Of a stretch of 64,000 nt of DNA, positions 17,820 to 27,827 are shown one piece after another. The stretch comes from Psychrobacter nivimaris (GTDB lineage Bacteria; Pseudomonadota; Gammaproteobacteria; Pseudomonadales; Moraxellaceae). The stretch lies in the NCBI RefSeq assembly GCF_009812035.1, contig NZ_VZIZ01000019.1:1-64000 (forward strand), written 5' to 3'. A program made the position numbers and the translations under genes. Under the pieces are notes generated by a model that made no database searches, was not told the origin of the DNA, and saw only the letters and a list, made by a program, of their open reading frames with translations. Position 1 is the stretch's first letter. Each line of letters starts with the position of its first letter.

Positions 17820-19277
17820 CTAGCGGCTTTTGTAAAGCGATTGCTTACCGCCTTCTTTTTCGGCCCACATCTCATTTGCACTGACAACTTGATTGCGACC
17901 ACGGTGCTTGGCTTCATATAAGGCTTTATCCGCTATGCTAATAAGTCGTTGGCAGATATCACTAGGCAGCTTTTGCATTGAGGCGATTTTGCTTTCCGCG
18001 CGCTGAGTAGCAATTGGCTTGATAAGAGGTGACGTTCGAGCAACGGTCTTTTGTTGTGTGATCGTTTTGTAGCCTTGCGCGATACAATCTCGCTCTTCAT
18101 GAGTTAAGGTATACAATCCAAAACTTGCTGTCACATTAAAATCAGCCAGACCTTCAATCTTCATGACATGTTCAGCAATATTTAGCCGTAATTGCTCAGC
18201 TATCACCATAGCACTATCATGCTTCGTATCTGGCATTACAACCAAAAACTCTTCGCCGCCGTAACGACTGATGATTGACTCATCTGTTAACGACTGCGAT
18301 AGTGTCTGTGAGATTTCAATCAGAACCTGATCACCTACATCGTGACCATAGTTATCGTTAATCTGTTTGAACCAGTCCAAATCTAACAGCATGACGCTTA
18401 AGTCTTGATATTCTCGCACAGTAGCCAAGGCATACTTCATCTTTTTCAGACCGTAGCGACGATTTTTAAGCTGAGTAAGCTCGTCCTGATTGGCATGTCG
18501 TAAGGTCTCAAACCGACTATCATCTAATACCAACAGTAAGGCACGGAACATATAGACGATAAAAATCGCTTTCGGCAGCGCTAAATATAAGTGCGTCGAG
18601 CGCCAAAAAAATGCGGATGATCGCTGTAGCTCGCTGATACTATCCCAATTTAAGACGTTGTTTTCAAAAGCTAACGCAGCCACCGCATTTTCAGCAGCCA
18701 TGATCTCGTTGTAAGTTAGATAGTTATGACTCTCAAGCATGGGGTGAATGACGGTCAACTGGCGTAAATTAGGCAGACTGATACCAAAGTAAGGTGACAT
18801 AATCGCTAATAGCATCAAGATAATATGCAGCCAAAACATACGCCAAGCATAGCGGCGCTTAATCAGCATCATGCCAAGCATAGCGCCGCCGACGAGCGAT
18901 ACGCCTGCAAACAGACTGCTATACCCTATCATCACAATAACAGTAGAAATGTAGGCGGTGTAAACCAAAACCAAAGCTATCTGCCATCGGCTTAAGACAA
19001 TGTCGTTGTCATTGCTTGAATGAAATAAGCCTTTTACCATGCACAAAAAAAACAGTCCAACAAAGCTAATCCCAAGCCATAATGGATATAGATAATGTAT
19101 ATTTACATAGGTGTTTAATGCATCTTGCTGCCACCAGACATACAAGCACCAAAACCAATGCAATGACACTTCTAACACGATAAATAAGGCCATCAGCGAT
19201 GTTCGGTCAGCAGCCTGCCACTCAAAAATCATTTGAGAGATTTTGTTGTAACCTAGATGGGATATCGATACAGCCAT
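17820..19277 (-). CDS. Membrane-bound diguanylate cyclase
   Basis: Makes cyclic di-GMP, the signal for biofilm and motility control. Residues 28-250 contain about six or seven transmembrane helices interrupted by a loop (165-230) that probably faces the periplasm. Residues 263-465 are a GGDEF domain: DELTQLKNRRY at its start, LDLDWFKQINDNYGHDVGDQ, and the active motif GGEEF at 340-344. The inhibitory RxxD site upstream is absent (T and S replace R and D). A 45-residue basic and Thr-rich insertion (about 393-440) interrupts the fold just before the ADKALYEAKHRGRN block. It is transcribed alone, convergent with truD. Confidence 0.93.
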   Translation of the reverse strand: MAVSISHLGYNKISQMIFEWQAADRTSLMALFIVLEVSLHWFWCLYVWWQQDALNTYVNIHYLYPLWLGISFVGLFFLCMVKGLFHSSNDNDIVLSRWQIALVLVYTAYISTVIVMIGYSSLFAGVSLVGGAMLGMMLIKRRYAWRMFWLHIILMLLAIMSPYFGISLPNLRQLTVIHPMLESHNYLTYNEIMAAENAVAALAFENNVLNWDSISELQRSSAFFWRSTHLYLALPKAIFIVYMFRALLLVLDDSRFETLRHANQDELTQLKNRRYGLKKMKYALATVREYQDLSVMLLDLDWFKQINDNYGHDVGDQVLIEISQTLSQSLTDESIISRYGGEEFLVVMPDTKHDSAMVIAEQLRLNIAEHVMKIEGLADFNVTASFGLYTLTHEERDCIAQGYKTITQQKTVARTSPLIKPIATQRAESKIASMQKLPSDICQRLISIADKALYEAKHRGRNQVVSANEMWAEKEGGKQSLYKSR

Positions 19278-19585
19278 AGAAGGGCTACCGCAGAGAGTGT
19301 AAATACATTAAAAGGTATAAATGCGTTGAATATATAAGCGCTAAAATCAAAGCCAAAGCATACTATTCGCTCTGAAATTTTTATATCAAGTGTTGCAAGT
19401 TCTGGCCCTATTATCAATCTATTTTACGCATTTATTTCCCAATAATTTCTCTATGAATGCAATTTTGTTTACTTACCCATTTTTAGCCTTATTCATCATG
19501 ATAAATAAGGCCCTATCGCTACTGAAAATAACCTTGCTAAAAGTAACCTTATTAAAAGTAACTGTAACAAGGCAAATCCTACTCA
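19278..19585. other. Intergenic region with 15-bp tandem repeats
   Basis: 308 bases between two minus-strand genes. At 19525-19568 there are three imperfect copies of a 14-15 bp unit (AAAATAACCTTGCTA, AAAGTAACCTTATTA, AAAGTAACTGTAAC). A plus-strand open frame crosses this area but has no coding character. Confidence 0.5.
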
Positions 19586-20467
19586 CTAAGCAAGCGTTGC
19601 AAAAGATTCCCAAACCCCTTGCTGATCATCATTTAAAATAGGGACATCGCCCAAACGTCGCCAAGGCATGTTACTACCATGAAAATCACTACCAATAGAT
19701 GCCGCAAGACCATGCTCAGCAATGCTACGGTCGACCATTCTGCGGGTACTAATTGGCTCACTAGTGGCTGGCAGTTCACAAGCATCTCCGCCAAGCTGCG
19801 CAAACTCTTCGATCAGTTTACGCACGCGTGTCGCTGATAGTTGATATCGCGTAGGATGTGCGAGCACCGCTTTGCCGCCGCAAGCATGAATCAGCTCGAT
19901 ACCATGCTGCATCGTCAGCGCCTCAATTGCTACATAAGCAGGTTTGTTATCTGCTAGGTACTTGTCAAAGGCTTTTTGAACGGTTTTGACTTCACCGCGC
20001 TCAAACAATACCTGTCCAATATGGGCGCGCCCGACTGCTTGTGGGTTACCGCCTGCTTTATCGAGTACTGCTTGCCATAGCTCATCATAATTGATATCTA
20101 ATAGCTCACTCAATTTTTCAGCGATACGCTGACCACGAGTGGCTCGACTGTCTTGCAGTTGCTGCAGCGTTGCATGCATTTTTTCGCGATCAGTAAAGTC
20201 CAGTCCAAGTACGTGAATAATTTTATTGGTAGACTTATTCTTTCCGTAACCACCGCTTAACGTATGTTCACAGCTGATCTCAACACCATTAATAATTTGC
20301 ATATCGCAGGCACTGGCAGCGTCTCTTGCCTCATCAATCCCTGCCAACGTATCATGATCAGTCAATGCCAACACATTGATGCCCGCTGCATGGGCACGTT
20401 GTATGACCTCGGTCGGTGCATAGGTACCATCTGAACAAGTACTGTGGCAATGTAAGTCAATTTTCAT
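19586..20467 (-). CDS. rnm: PHP-domain 5'-3' exoribonuclease (RNase AM, TrpH/YciV)
   Basis: 293 residues of the PHP superfamily. Metal-binding motifs are in order: DLHCHSTCSDG at residues 4-14, LALTDHDTLAG at about 33-43, NGVEISCE at about 60-67, VLAHPTRY near 203, and IGSDFHG near 266. E. coli RNase AM (TrpH, YciV) trims short RNAs and the 5' ends of 23S and 5S rRNA precursors. In E. coli the gene lies near yciB and yciI; here those two are immediately downstream on the opposite strand, which supports the assignment. The start at the MKIDLHCH methionine agrees with the family. Confidence 0.92.
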   Translation of the reverse strand: MKIDLHCHSTCSDGTYAPTEVIQRAHAAGINVLALTDHDTLAGIDEARDAASACDMQIINGVEISCEHTLSGGYGKNKSTNKIIHVLGLDFTDREKMHATLQQLQDSRATRGQRIAEKLSELLDINYDELWQAVLDKAGGNPQAVGRAHIGQVLFERGEVKTVQKAFDKYLADNKPAYVAIEALTMQHGIELIHACGGKAVLAHPTRYQLSATRVRKLIEEFAQLGGDACELPATSEPISTRRMVDRSIAEHGLAASIGSDFHGSNMPWRRLGDVPILNDDQQGVWESFATLA

Positions 20468-20758
20468 AAGCTGAGCCTTAAAGTGTTAAATAAAATAAGA
20501 GTAGAATAAAAGCTAGTGAGCAGACAGTCATTGTTACGATTATGTGCGTTGTAGTTTGTCTTAATGATTCTGTAGATTTAGCAGTTATCGTTACTGTATT
20601 CGTGTTTATATTTGGCCAGTGGCATGGTCATCAGTCGCAATAAAAAAGTATTACTCTGTAGGTCGCGTATATCGCATGATTATCGTGTTGATTGCTTTTT
20701 TTTGGTGCGGTAGACGTGTAAACTACCCCATACGTTTTTGTTGGACATACCCTTTGCT

Positions 20759-21310
20759 ATGAAAGCATTATTAGACTTTATTCCCTTAATTGCCTTTTTT
20801 ATCGCGGCGCGTTATAACGGTATTTTAGCAGCGGCAGGGGCTTTGCTCGTCGCCACTATTATCGTGTACGCCATTCATTTTATCCGTCAAAAAGGTAAGT
20901 TTGATAAGCAGCAATGGGTTGTCTTATTATTAACGATTTTATTCTGCGGCGGCACATTACTGTTGCGTGATGATATTTATTTGCGCTGGAAGTCGCCCAT
21001 TATCAATGGTATTTTTGCATTGACGCTATTCGTCAGTGCCGCTATTAATAAGCCATTGATGCAGCTTGCTATGAAAGAGGTATTTACCCTGACGCTTAGC
21101 GGCTGGAAAAAGCTAACCGTTGCTTGGGCATTGTTTTTTGCCCTAATGGCTGTACTACATTATATCACAGCGTTCACAATGTCAGATGAAGCATGGATCA
21201 ACTTTAAGACCTATGGCTGGATTCCAATTATGCTGGTGTTTGTTGTGGCTCAATTTGCCGTGTTGAAAAAGCATCTCAACCCTGCCCTAACAGACAAAGC
21301 CACTAAATAG
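20759..21310 (+). CDS. yciB: Inner membrane-spanning protein YciB (septation protein A)
   Basis: A 183-residue protein with five to six hydrophobic helices. It starts MKALLDFIPLIAFFIAA, the standard opening of YciB (also called IspA or IspZ). I chose the ATG at 20759 rather than a TTG seven codons upstream because the family begins at this methionine. AALFVSAAINKPLMQL-like and WKKLTVAWALFFALMA segments agree with the family. The protein is needed for normal cell envelope and septation in some proteobacteria. yciI follows about 100 bases downstream, the same order as in other gammaproteobacteria. Confidence 0.93.
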   Translation: MKALLDFIPLIAFFIAARYNGILAAAGALLVATIIVYAIHFIRQKGKFDKQQWVVLLLTILFCGGTLLLRDDIYLRWKSPIINGIFALTLFVSAAINKPLMQLAMKEVFTLTLSGWKKLTVAWALFFALMAVLHYITAFTMSDEAWINFKTYGWIPIMLVFVVAQFAVLKKHLNPALTDKATK

Positions 21311-21414
21311 TTTCTGTTGCCTTGTCATAGCAGCAATCACTTTGTCGCTATGACGTTTATACTAAGCCCACATAAGCTCATCATTACTTTTTTATTATTC
21401 ACTAAGGAAGTCTC

Positions 21415-21741
21415 ATGTCTTTATTTGCAATCATTGGTCATGACGTGGCTAATAGCAGTGCACAACGTCTGATCACTCGTACTGAACATATTGAACGCCT
21501 AAAAGCATTGCACCAAGAGGGACGCCTCGTTATCGCAGGTCCAACGCCTATCGAGCATGGCAAAAGTGATATGTCAGGCAGCTTAATCATTGCAGACTTT
21601 GACTCTATCGAAGCGGCTCAAGCATGGGCAAACGATGAGCCTTATTTACGTGATGGCGTGTATAGTCATGTCGATATCAAACCATTTGTTCAAGCATTGC
21701 CAGCGCCAACTGATAGCAACAATCAAGTAGCTGCATCGTGA
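21415..21741 (+). CDS. yciI: YciI family protein
   Basis: 108 residues of the YCII superfamily, a small dimeric ferredoxin-like fold related to muconolactone isomerases and chlorite-dismutase-like proteins. Diagnostic blocks are LFAIIGHDVANS near the start, RTEHIERLKALHQEGRLVIAGP, in which the H/D dyad of the family sits, and GSLIIADFDSIEAAQAWANDEPY. The activity of the E. coli protein is not established. AAGGAAG precedes the ATG. The stop codon overlaps the GTG start of the next gene, suggesting coupled translation. Confidence 0.92.
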   Translation: MSLFAIIGHDVANSSAQRLITRTEHIERLKALHQEGRLVIAGPTPIEHGKSDMSGSLIIADFDSIEAAQAWANDEPYLRDGVYSHVDIKPFVQALPAPTDSNNQVAAS

Positions 21742-22187
21742 TCCAGAGAGTCTCTTTTTCACCTACCTGCTTCTACAAAAGTGCCCTGATTGGTCTCATG
21801 TTAGTGACAGCCGTTTCGGCGCAGGCTGCACCCACTGCGCCCATAACACCTGCTGTCGAGGCAACCGATCCGACAGCAATGATGCCGTTGACTGGCCCAA
21901 TAGCGGCGCGCGCTTTACCAACGAAAAACTCAGCGCTAGATATCAATGATACCTTGGCGGCACAGTTGCAACCATCTACTAAAGCATTGTCAGCTGCCAA
22001 TCAAGAATTGCTTAGCCGTAATGCACAATTACAGCGGCAAGTGAACGACTTGCAGACCCAAGTAAATGTCTTGGTTTACGAGAGTAAAGGACAGTTATTT
22101 CTATACGGTGCGTTTACCGTTCTGATCAGTCTATTAGTCGGTATTTTTGTCTCGTGGTTAGTATTTGTCCGTCGTGAGCGCTGGTAG
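21738..22187 (+). CDS. Exported coiled-coil protein with C-terminal membrane anchor
   Basis: 149 residues, starting with GTG within the yciI stop (GTGA), so probably translated by reinitiation. An N-terminal signal-like helix ends in VSAQAAP (about residues 17-32). The middle is Pro/Ala/Thr rich and residues 85-115 form a coiled coil (NQELLSRNAQLQRQVNDLQ). A transmembrane helix near 122-143 precedes VFVRRERW. The tail resembles the C-terminal half of TIGR04211 (YgiM-like SH3) proteins, but no SH3 domain is present. Function unknown; the layout suggests a periplasmic coiled coil tethered to the inner membrane. Confidence 0.75.
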   Translation: MIQRVSFSPTCFYKSALIGLMLVTAVSAQAAPTAPITPAVEATDPTAMMPLTGPIAARALPTKNSALDINDTLAAQLQPSTKALSAANQELLSRNAQLQRQVNDLQTQVNVLVYESKGQLFLYGAFTVLISLLVGIFVSWLVFVRRERW

Positions 22188-22311
22188 CATATACTGTGCT
22201 CGCACTGACTTGCATTACTCTACTTGGCTGCGTCTGACCAAATGTCGATATCATTGATCCGTCACAGCTGATCGTTTAGCTACTGTTACTGATATTTCTA
22301 AGAAGTGCCTC

Positions 22312-24378
22312 ATGTCTACCGCTAACCATCAAAACACTGAACACTTAAACGTTATCACACCTGCCAAGATTGACTGGCAAACGGATGATACTGGCAATAT
22401 GGTGCCAGTATCAGGTGAGTTTGGGGATGTGTATTTTTCTCATGCGGATGGTTTGGCAGAGACCCGTCACGTGTTTCTAGAGCACAATCAGTTACCAGAG
22501 CGTTTAGCACACCTTGCACCAAAGCAATGCTTTACGATTGCTGAGCTAGGCTTCGGAACTGGGCTTAATCTACTAGCGACGTGGCAATTGTGGCGACAAT
22601 TACGTGAAACCAATCCGCAATTAGCAACGGCTCGCCTGCACTTTATTACTACTGAAAAGTTCCCTATACCGCTAGCGGATTTGACGCAGATACTTGCTTT
22701 ATGGGGTGAGCGCGCGCCTGAGCTAATGGCATTTATTAAGCCACTTTTGGCTGCATATCCGCACCTGATTGCAGGCTGTCATCGTTTAAGTTTTTCTTAT
22801 GATAACTTAACCGTCGATATGTGGCTTGGTGATGCAGCAGAAAGTCTAAGCAAACTGGTATTAGACCATTCTAACCAGCATACGCCTTGTATTGATGCTT
22901 GGTTTTTAGATGGTTTTGCGCCTTCTTGCAACAGTACGTTGTGGGCTGACAGTATCTTTGGACAAATGCAGCGTCTATCACGCCCTCATACGACTGCCGC
23001 TACTTACAGCTGTGCAGGTATCGTCAAGCGTGGACTAAGAGAGCATGGCTTTCACATTAAGAAAGTCAGGGGTTTTGGTCGAAAGCGAGAAATGCTCACC
23101 GCCACCATGACCGATACAGACCATATTGACGTTACTAGTGATAATAAAAATTGTGATAACGAAAGCCACGATGCGAAGCATATAACAACAGATAGCATCT
23201 TTAATCACACTGCCATCATTGGTGCAGGTGTCTCGGGTTTACTGACAGCTTGGTCGCTTGCCAATCGTGGTATTACCGTTACTTTATTAGATAAATCAGC
23301 GCCCTTGGCAGGTGCGTCAGGCAATCCTAGAGCATTACTTGCGCCCAAAATGACGCCGATTCACCATGTCGATGAGCATCTGCATACCATCGGTTACCTC
23401 CATAGCAGCAGGCTATATCGAGACCTTAATCGAACAGCCACACAGCTTAATACAGCATCAGTACTTGAACTGACTGGCGCCCTTGATTTACTCATAAAAG
23501 CCAATATCGGTACGGAACAAATTGCCGACTATCCTGACGAGATGGCGACCACCATATCGCATGAGCAAGCACAAATTACTAGTGGCTTAAAAGAGCAGAA
23601 CTTATCAGAGAACTTATACTTACCTCAGTCTGGCCTGGTCAATCCACAAGCACTAAAAGACATCATGCTGACTCATCCGCTCATTCACTTCCAGCAGTTA
23701 GAAGTGACTAAAATCAACGAGACTGAGCAGCAAGTTCGTATCGAAGGTATCGATGAAAACCGTAATCCTGTCACTATGACTGCTGATAATATCGTCATTT
23801 GCGCGGCTTTTGAAAGTCATCAATTGGATCAGCGTATTTTTGATTGTCGTAAAATTCGTGGTCAACTTTCATGGTTTACGCCAACCCCTGAGCAGTACGC
23901 TAAGCTGCCTAAAATACCACTCAAATATAGTGGTTACTGTACGCCATTCACTGCCCAAACAGATGACGGACAATTAAACGATGTTACAGAGTACAGCCCT
24001 CAGTTTCTACTAGGGGCAAGCTTTATACGTAATGATACGGACACGGATATCCGTGAGGAAGAGCATCAAATTAGCCGTGATAAGCTCATCAATGCTATTC
24101 CTGAAATGGCATCTATTATTCCGGCGGATACGAGTCTGTGGCAGGGACGAGCTGGCGTTCGCACCCAAACACCTGATTACCACCCTATCGTTGGACAACT
24201 GGCAAACAGTCAGCGGATATGGACAATGAGTGCGATGGGCGCAAAGGGTTATGCATTGGCACCTATTTGCGCTGAAGCATTAGCAGATATGATGCTAGGG
24301 TCGTTTGCACCACTGTCAGAGGCAATGCTCGCACGCCTATCACCCAATCGTACACGGCTACAGACGCCGCTTGTTTAA
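22312..24378 (+). CDS. mnmC: Bifunctional tRNA mnm5s2U biosynthesis protein MnmC
   Basis: Completes 5-methylaminomethyl-2-thiouridine at wobble position 34. The C-terminal FAD domain removes the carboxymethyl group and the N-terminal domain methylates the resulting amine. Residues 20-265 are the DUF752 methyltransferase: [20 protein letters not shown] at its start, [18 protein letters not shown] as the SAM site and [17 protein letters not shown] as the catalytic block. Residues 300-688 form the oxidoreductase with [20 protein letters not shown] for FAD and a closing block [20 protein letters not shown]. At 688 residues it has normal length. A short Asp/Asn-rich linker (265-295) joins the two halves. 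Confidence 0.96.
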   Translation: MSTANHQNTEHLNVITPAKIDWQTDDTGNMVPVSGEFGDVYFSHADGLAETRHVFLEHNQLPERLAHLAPKQCFTIAELGFGTGLNLLATWQLWRQLRETNPQLATARLHFITTEKFPIPLADLTQILALWGERAPELMAFIKPLLAAYPHLIAGCHRLSFSYDNLTVDMWLGDAAESLSKLVLDHSNQHTPCIDAWFLDGFAPSCNSTLWADSIFGQMQRLSRPHTTAATYSCAGIVKRGLREHGFHIKKVRGFGRKREMLTATMTDTDHIDVTSDNKNCDNESHDAKHITTDSIFNHTAIIGAGVSGLLTAWSLANRGITVTLLDKSAPLAGASGNPRALLAPKMTPIHHVDEHLHTIGYLHSSRLYRDLNRTATQLNTASVLELTGALDLLIKANIGTEQIADYPDEMATTISHEQAQITSGLKEQNLSENLYLPQSGLVNPQALKDIMLTHPLIHFQQLEVTKINETEQQVRIEGIDENRNPVTMTADNIVICAAFESHQLDQRIFDCRKIRGQLSWFTPTPEQYAKLPKIPLKYSGYCTPFTAQTDDGQLNDVTEYSPQFLLGASFIRNDTDTDIREEEHQISRDKLINAIPEMASIIPADTSLWQGRAGVRTQTPDYHPIVGQLANSQRIWTMSAMGAKGYALAPICAEALADMMLGSFAPLSEAMLARLSPNRTRLQTPLV

Positions 24379-24479
24379 GAATAAATGGCTCTTGTGTAAA
24401 TAACAGCAATGCTCTCTACGGTTTATTCTGTCTTATGATATCTTAATTTAGTGTCGACTCTAATAATGAGATATGCCCC

Positions 24480-24914
24480 ATGAGCTATTACCAAACAACC
24501 CTTACCCTACCCGCCTATGCGCGCGGCATTCATATCATTACTCCAAAGGTTGAAGAAGCGATTTCTCAGTTGCTACCTCACTCTGACAAGGTAGGGTTGG
24601 TTCATCTGTTTTTGCTGCATACGTCAGCCAGTCTTGCAATCAATGAAAATGCTGATCCAGAGGTCAGACTAGATACAGAAGATTGGCTCAATAAAATCGC
24701 ACCAGAAGATCAGCCAGAGTATCGCCATACCTTAGAAGGCTCAGACGACCTGCCAGCGCATCTCAAAAGCATGATGCTTGGAGTAAGCTTGACTATACCG
24801 CTTGTCGATGGTGGATTAGGTCTAGGCATGTGGCAAGGGATTTATTTATGTGAGCATAGAGACCTGCAAGAATATGGCGGACAGCGTAAGCTGGTGATTA
24901 CGGTAAATACGTAA
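24480..24914 (+). CDS. YjbQ / UPF0047 family protein
   Basis: 144 residues matching the YjbQ family, annotated as secondary thiamine-phosphate synthase because the E. coli protein has weak activity in place of ThiE. Hallmarks are HLFLLHTSASLAINENADPE, HTLEGSDDLPAHLKSMMLG with conserved His residues, and LGLGMWQGIYLCEHRD near the C-terminus. The true role remains uncertain and no thiamine gene is nearby. It lies 100 bases after mnmC on the same strand with its own ATG. Confidence 0.9.
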   Translation: MSYYQTTLTLPAYARGIHIITPKVEEAISQLLPHSDKVGLVHLFLLHTSASLAINENADPEVRLDTEDWLNKIAPEDQPEYRHTLEGSDDLPAHLKSMMLGVSLTIPLVDGGLGLGMWQGIYLCEHRDLQEYGGQRKLVITVNT

Positions 24915-24996
24915 TAATATACTGTCAATAAATAGCAGGTTGACCCTTGCCAATTGCCCCATTTACGTAGAGCGCTATTAAGGGATAAAGCTGATT

Positions 24997-25635
24997 ATGA
25001 ATACTTCTCTCTCAAAAGTACTAAACTTACGAAAATCTAAACTGCTTTATCGTACGGCTCCTGCTATTTTCTTCAGTCTGTTGCTACTTACTGCTTGTCA
25101 AAAAGATCCAGAACCTGAAGCAACTGATATAACTCCAGCTGAGACCTCAACGCAAACCACGCCCGTAACGACTAATATTAACGTTGATGCAGCCGAAGGT
25201 AGCAATGCAGATGATGCTCAAAATGTAGCGCAGACTGATTCAGAACGTGATATGAGCTTAACAGAGTTAAATAAAGATCTTAGTGATACTACGCTCACTG
25301 CAAATGATAGCGCTGAAAAACCTAATCCAGAACAAGCTATTAAAGGCGCACAAATCACTGATGTCCGTTATAAGAGTGCAGCAGGTGAGAATTTGTCCGT
25401 AGTCTTTGAGACGTCGGCAGCTGGTATGCTCAACGCTATCATTACCCGCCCCAATCAACCAAAAATGACCTTAAGTGCACCAGAAGGCCAAGGCAATAAT
25501 CCTACCTATCAATCAGCTGACGGTAGTATCCAACTCGTCAGTCATGCTGGTGGCGGCACTATCGACCTTATCCGAAACAATAAAGTCACTAGCTTTGATG
25601 CCGTCAGTGCTGAAGCAGAAGTCATCACTGAATAA
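24997..25635 (+). CDS. Putative lipoprotein
   Basis: 212 residues. A basic N-terminus is followed by a hydrophobic helix and the lipobox LLLTAC (Cys34), so the protein should be lipid-anchored in the envelope. Residues 35-110 are acidic and rich in Thr, Ala and Asp, with no fold visible. Residues 115-205 look beta-rich (DVRYKSAAGENLSVVFETSA...) and contain SHAGGGTIDLI, resembling small MliC-like or copper-resistance-type beta barrels, but the match is too weak to name. An efficient-looking terminator follows. Confidence 0.8.
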   Translation: MNTSLSKVLNLRKSKLLYRTAPAIFFSLLLLTACQKDPEPEATDITPAETSTQTTPVTTNINVDAAEGSNADDAQNVAQTDSERDMSLTELNKDLSDTTLTANDSAEKPNPEQAIKGAQITDVRYKSAAGENLSVVFETSAAGMLNAIITRPNQPKMTLSAPEGQGNNPTYQSADGSIQLVSHAGGGTIDLIRNNKVTSFDAVSAEAEVITE

Positions 25636-25675
25636 AGTCTGAGGCGGCCTTTGTTTCAATGCCCTATTTAAAATC

Positions 25676-25716
25676 ATAAAAAAGGCGGCAAACGTTATTA
25701 TCGTTGCCGCTTTTTT
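25676..25716 (+). terminator. Terminator after lipoprotein gene
   Basis: An A-run and GGCGGCAAACG face CGTTGCCGC and a T-run, with a small bulge, about 45 bases after the stop at 25635. Confidence 0.8.
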
Positions 25717-25778
25717 CGTTTCTGTGTATTACTATGTACTGAATTGTCTCTACTGAGCTGTCTGATAAGTAATTATAT

Positions 25779-26456
25779 TTACCCAAACCCAGTCGATTGC
25801 CCAAACATCCCAACCAACCAGCTTATCACTGTCCACAGCCCCCAGCCGACAAATACAATGACCAGCAGTCCAAGAAAGTCAGGGATGTGCAGATATAACC
25901 AAGCAACGATTGGATTGCGCCAAAAAAACCCAAAGCGGCTTTGCTGTTGCTTGTCTTCTAATGATTGGTGCAAAAACGGTCGATCCATATGCATGGTTTC
26001 GGTAATACCATACTCATGGTGTAAATGCTCATGCACTATACCCAGTGTCTTACGGCTAGGACGAATGAAAATATCTAATAGCGTACCAATGCCAGGTACG
26101 ATACCAACGACCATATCAATAAGTGCCAATCTCACCGCTGGCGTCATTTTATGAGCGGGCACACCTAACTGACGCCCTAATATAAATGCATAACTGGTCA
26201 ATGCCAATCCTGCCAAGTCTCCTGCTAGTGGAATGGTCGAAAGCGCGGCATCCGCACCCATTCCTTGCTTGGTAAAAGGCACTCGTACTAGCGAATCCAT
26301 AGTATTGGCAAACTTTGCCAGTTTACGCTCAGTTGCGATAACTTGTTCGCGCGTCAGACCATGCTCCGCAAGTTTAGCTTGATAGTCTACGACTGACGCA
26401 TTCGTATCAGACAGTTTCTTTGACTTGAACTTCAGCAATTTATCGAACTTATCCAT
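25779..26456 (-). CDS. DUF4112 domain protein
   Basis: 225 residues. The middle (about 45-165) matches DUF4112: [37 protein letters not shown] and [20 protein letters not shown], with paired Gly/Pro-rich hydrophobic segments. A further transmembrane helix lies near 195-215. Function unknown. Its ATG overlaps the ubiA stop (ATGGATAA), so it is translationally coupled to ubiA. The link may be operonic convenience; nothing in the sequence ties it to ubiquinone synthesis. Confidence 0.87.
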   Translation of the reverse strand: MDKFDKLLKFKSKKLSDTNASVVDYQAKLAEHGLTREQVIATERKLAKFANTMDSLVRVPFTKQGMGADAALSTIPLAGDLAGLALTSYAFILGRQLGVPAHKMTPAVRLALIDMVVGIVPGIGTLLDIFIRPSRKTLGIVHEHLHHEYGITETMHMDRPFLHQSLEDKQQQSRFGFFWRNPIVAWLYLHIPDFLGLLVIVFVGWGLWTVISWLVGMFGQSTGFG

Positions 26457-27366
26457 TTAGCGTTGTCCATACGCAAGTGACTGCGATGAGCGCAAAGACA
26501 TAGCGCCCTATCCAGATATTGGCCAAGAACGCCTGAAAGCAAGCCAAAGGGTTGCGACTGGCACAAGCGCTGTTCTGTTTGGCAAACATCATTGCAACTA
26601 GTGCCAATCCAAATACTGGGGTTACGCCTAATGTGGTCGGAGCAAAGTAATGCCACATAACCACGCCCATCATTAGCAAAAAGAGCATCTGTAATATCGA
26701 GATGATAATCACGTCATAACGACCGAATAGTATCGCTGTTGATTTCACGCCAATCTTTAAATCGTCCTCACGGTCAGCCATGGCGTACTGGGTATCATAG
26801 GCCACTGTCCAACACATATAGGCTAAGAATAGCAGCCAACACCAAATATCGGGAGCGCCTTGCACCGCCACATAGGACATCGGTATCGCCCATCCAAAAG
26901 CAGCTGCTAAAAATATTTGCGGCAGATGCGTATAGCGTTTCATAAATGGATAAATAAACGCCAATACAACGGCACCAAGCGACCAGTAGAATACGGCTAT
27001 AGGTAGGAAAAATAGCAGACTGGCACTTAACAGTACCAGTACTAAAAATGCAGCAACAGCTTCTTTACCAGATAGACGTCCATCTGCTAATGGGCGACCT
27101 TTAGTGCGAGTCACATGACCATCTACTTTGCGATCCGCAAAGTCATTAATCGCACAACCAGCCGCTCGCATAAATATTGCACCAAGGGCAAATATCGCAA
27201 ATACCTTGATACTTGGCAACGCTGCCGTCATTCCTTGCTGCTGCGCTTGACCCATTGCAGCAAGTAGTACGCCCCATAACGTTGGCCATAAGAGCAGCTC
27301 AATGCCGACTGGCTTGTCAAAACGGGTTAGCTGGATGTAGGCTTGTAGCTTGTCTTTAAATGTCAT
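26449..27366 (-). CDS. ubiA: 4-hydroxybenzoate octaprenyltransferase UbiA
   Basis: Attaches the polyprenyl tail to 4-hydroxybenzoate, the first membrane step of ubiquinone synthesis. 305 residues, about eight transmembrane helices. The first Asp-rich motif is [19 protein letters not shown] (NDxxDxxxD) near residue 75, and the second is [20 protein letters not shown] near 200; both bind the Mg-diphosphate of the prenyl donor. [18 protein letters not shown] at the N-terminus is typical. The length fits E. coli UbiA (290). It heads an operon with the DUF4112 gene. Confidence 0.96.
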   Translation of the reverse strand: MTFKDKLQAYIQLTRFDKPVGIELLLWPTLWGVLLAAMGQAQQQGMTAALPSIKVFAIFALGAIFMRAAGCAINDFADRKVDGHVTRTKGRPLADGRLSGKEAVAAFLVLVLLSASLLFFLPIAVFYWSLGAVVLAFIYPFMKRYTHLPQIFLAAAFGWAIPMSYVAVQGAPDIWCWLLFLAYMCWTVAYDTQYAMADREDDLKIGVKSTAILFGRYDVIIISILQMLFLLMMGVVMWHYFAPTTLGVTPVFGLALVAMMFAKQNSACASRNPLACFQAFLANIWIGRYVFALIAVTCVWTTLNG

Positions 27367-27496
27367 GGCTTTTTATTATCGTTAATTGAATACTTTTTAT
27401 GTGCGCTTATATATTTCGCTCAGAACCACTAAATTAATTTTTGAGAGGGTTGGTTACTAAGTTTTAATGGACTAACTACTAAGTTTAATGGTCTGG

Positions 27497-27739
27497 CTAC
27501 TGAATTTGTTGCCATAATTTATTCGCTTCGATCAGTGATAGCTCAGGATATTGCTTGCGCAAAGCTTTTAACGCTGGGACTTTGTCTTTTTGTGCTGCTT
27601 GTTGACGTAAAAATACCAGCTGCTCTTGTGGATTGCTCAGCTCTTTTAACCGTGCCTCAAGCCGAAGAATGCGAGTACGCAGCATTATATTAATCAACAG
27701 TAAAACTGCACCCATGACCCAAATGATTAACGTTGACAT
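27497..27739 (-). CDS. Membrane-anchored mini protein with L7/L12-like tail
   Basis: 80 residues. Residues 3-22 are a transmembrane helix (LIIWVMGAVLLLINIMLRTR). Residues 23-45 form a short amphipathic, coiled-coil-like stretch. Residues 53-78 (KVPALKALRKQYPEL then SLIEANKLW) resemble the C-terminal helix pair of ribosomal protein L7/L12, where K-x-x-x-I-K-x-x-R and L-x-E-A-K recur. Similar small anchored proteins occur in other proteobacteria without known function. GGAGCAAGGA lies just before the ATG. Upstream of it is ubiA's neighbour region with short tandem duplications (27452-27494). Confidence 0.7.
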   Translation of the reverse strand: MSTLIIWVMGAVLLLINIMLRTRILRLEARLKELSNPQEQLVFLRQQAAQKDKVPALKALRKQYPELSLIEANKLWQQIQ

Positions 27740-27827
27740 TCCTTGCTCCTAAATCCATTAACTTTGAACATATACGCTGATTAATTGCGTACATTTACAC
27801 TCGTACATTCATTATCAACAGCAGCTA

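Noticed and set aside
19390..19641. 83-residue plus-strand frame near the rnm end
   Set aside because: It contains the 15-bp tandem repeats and overlaps the 3' end of rnm; low-complexity translation.
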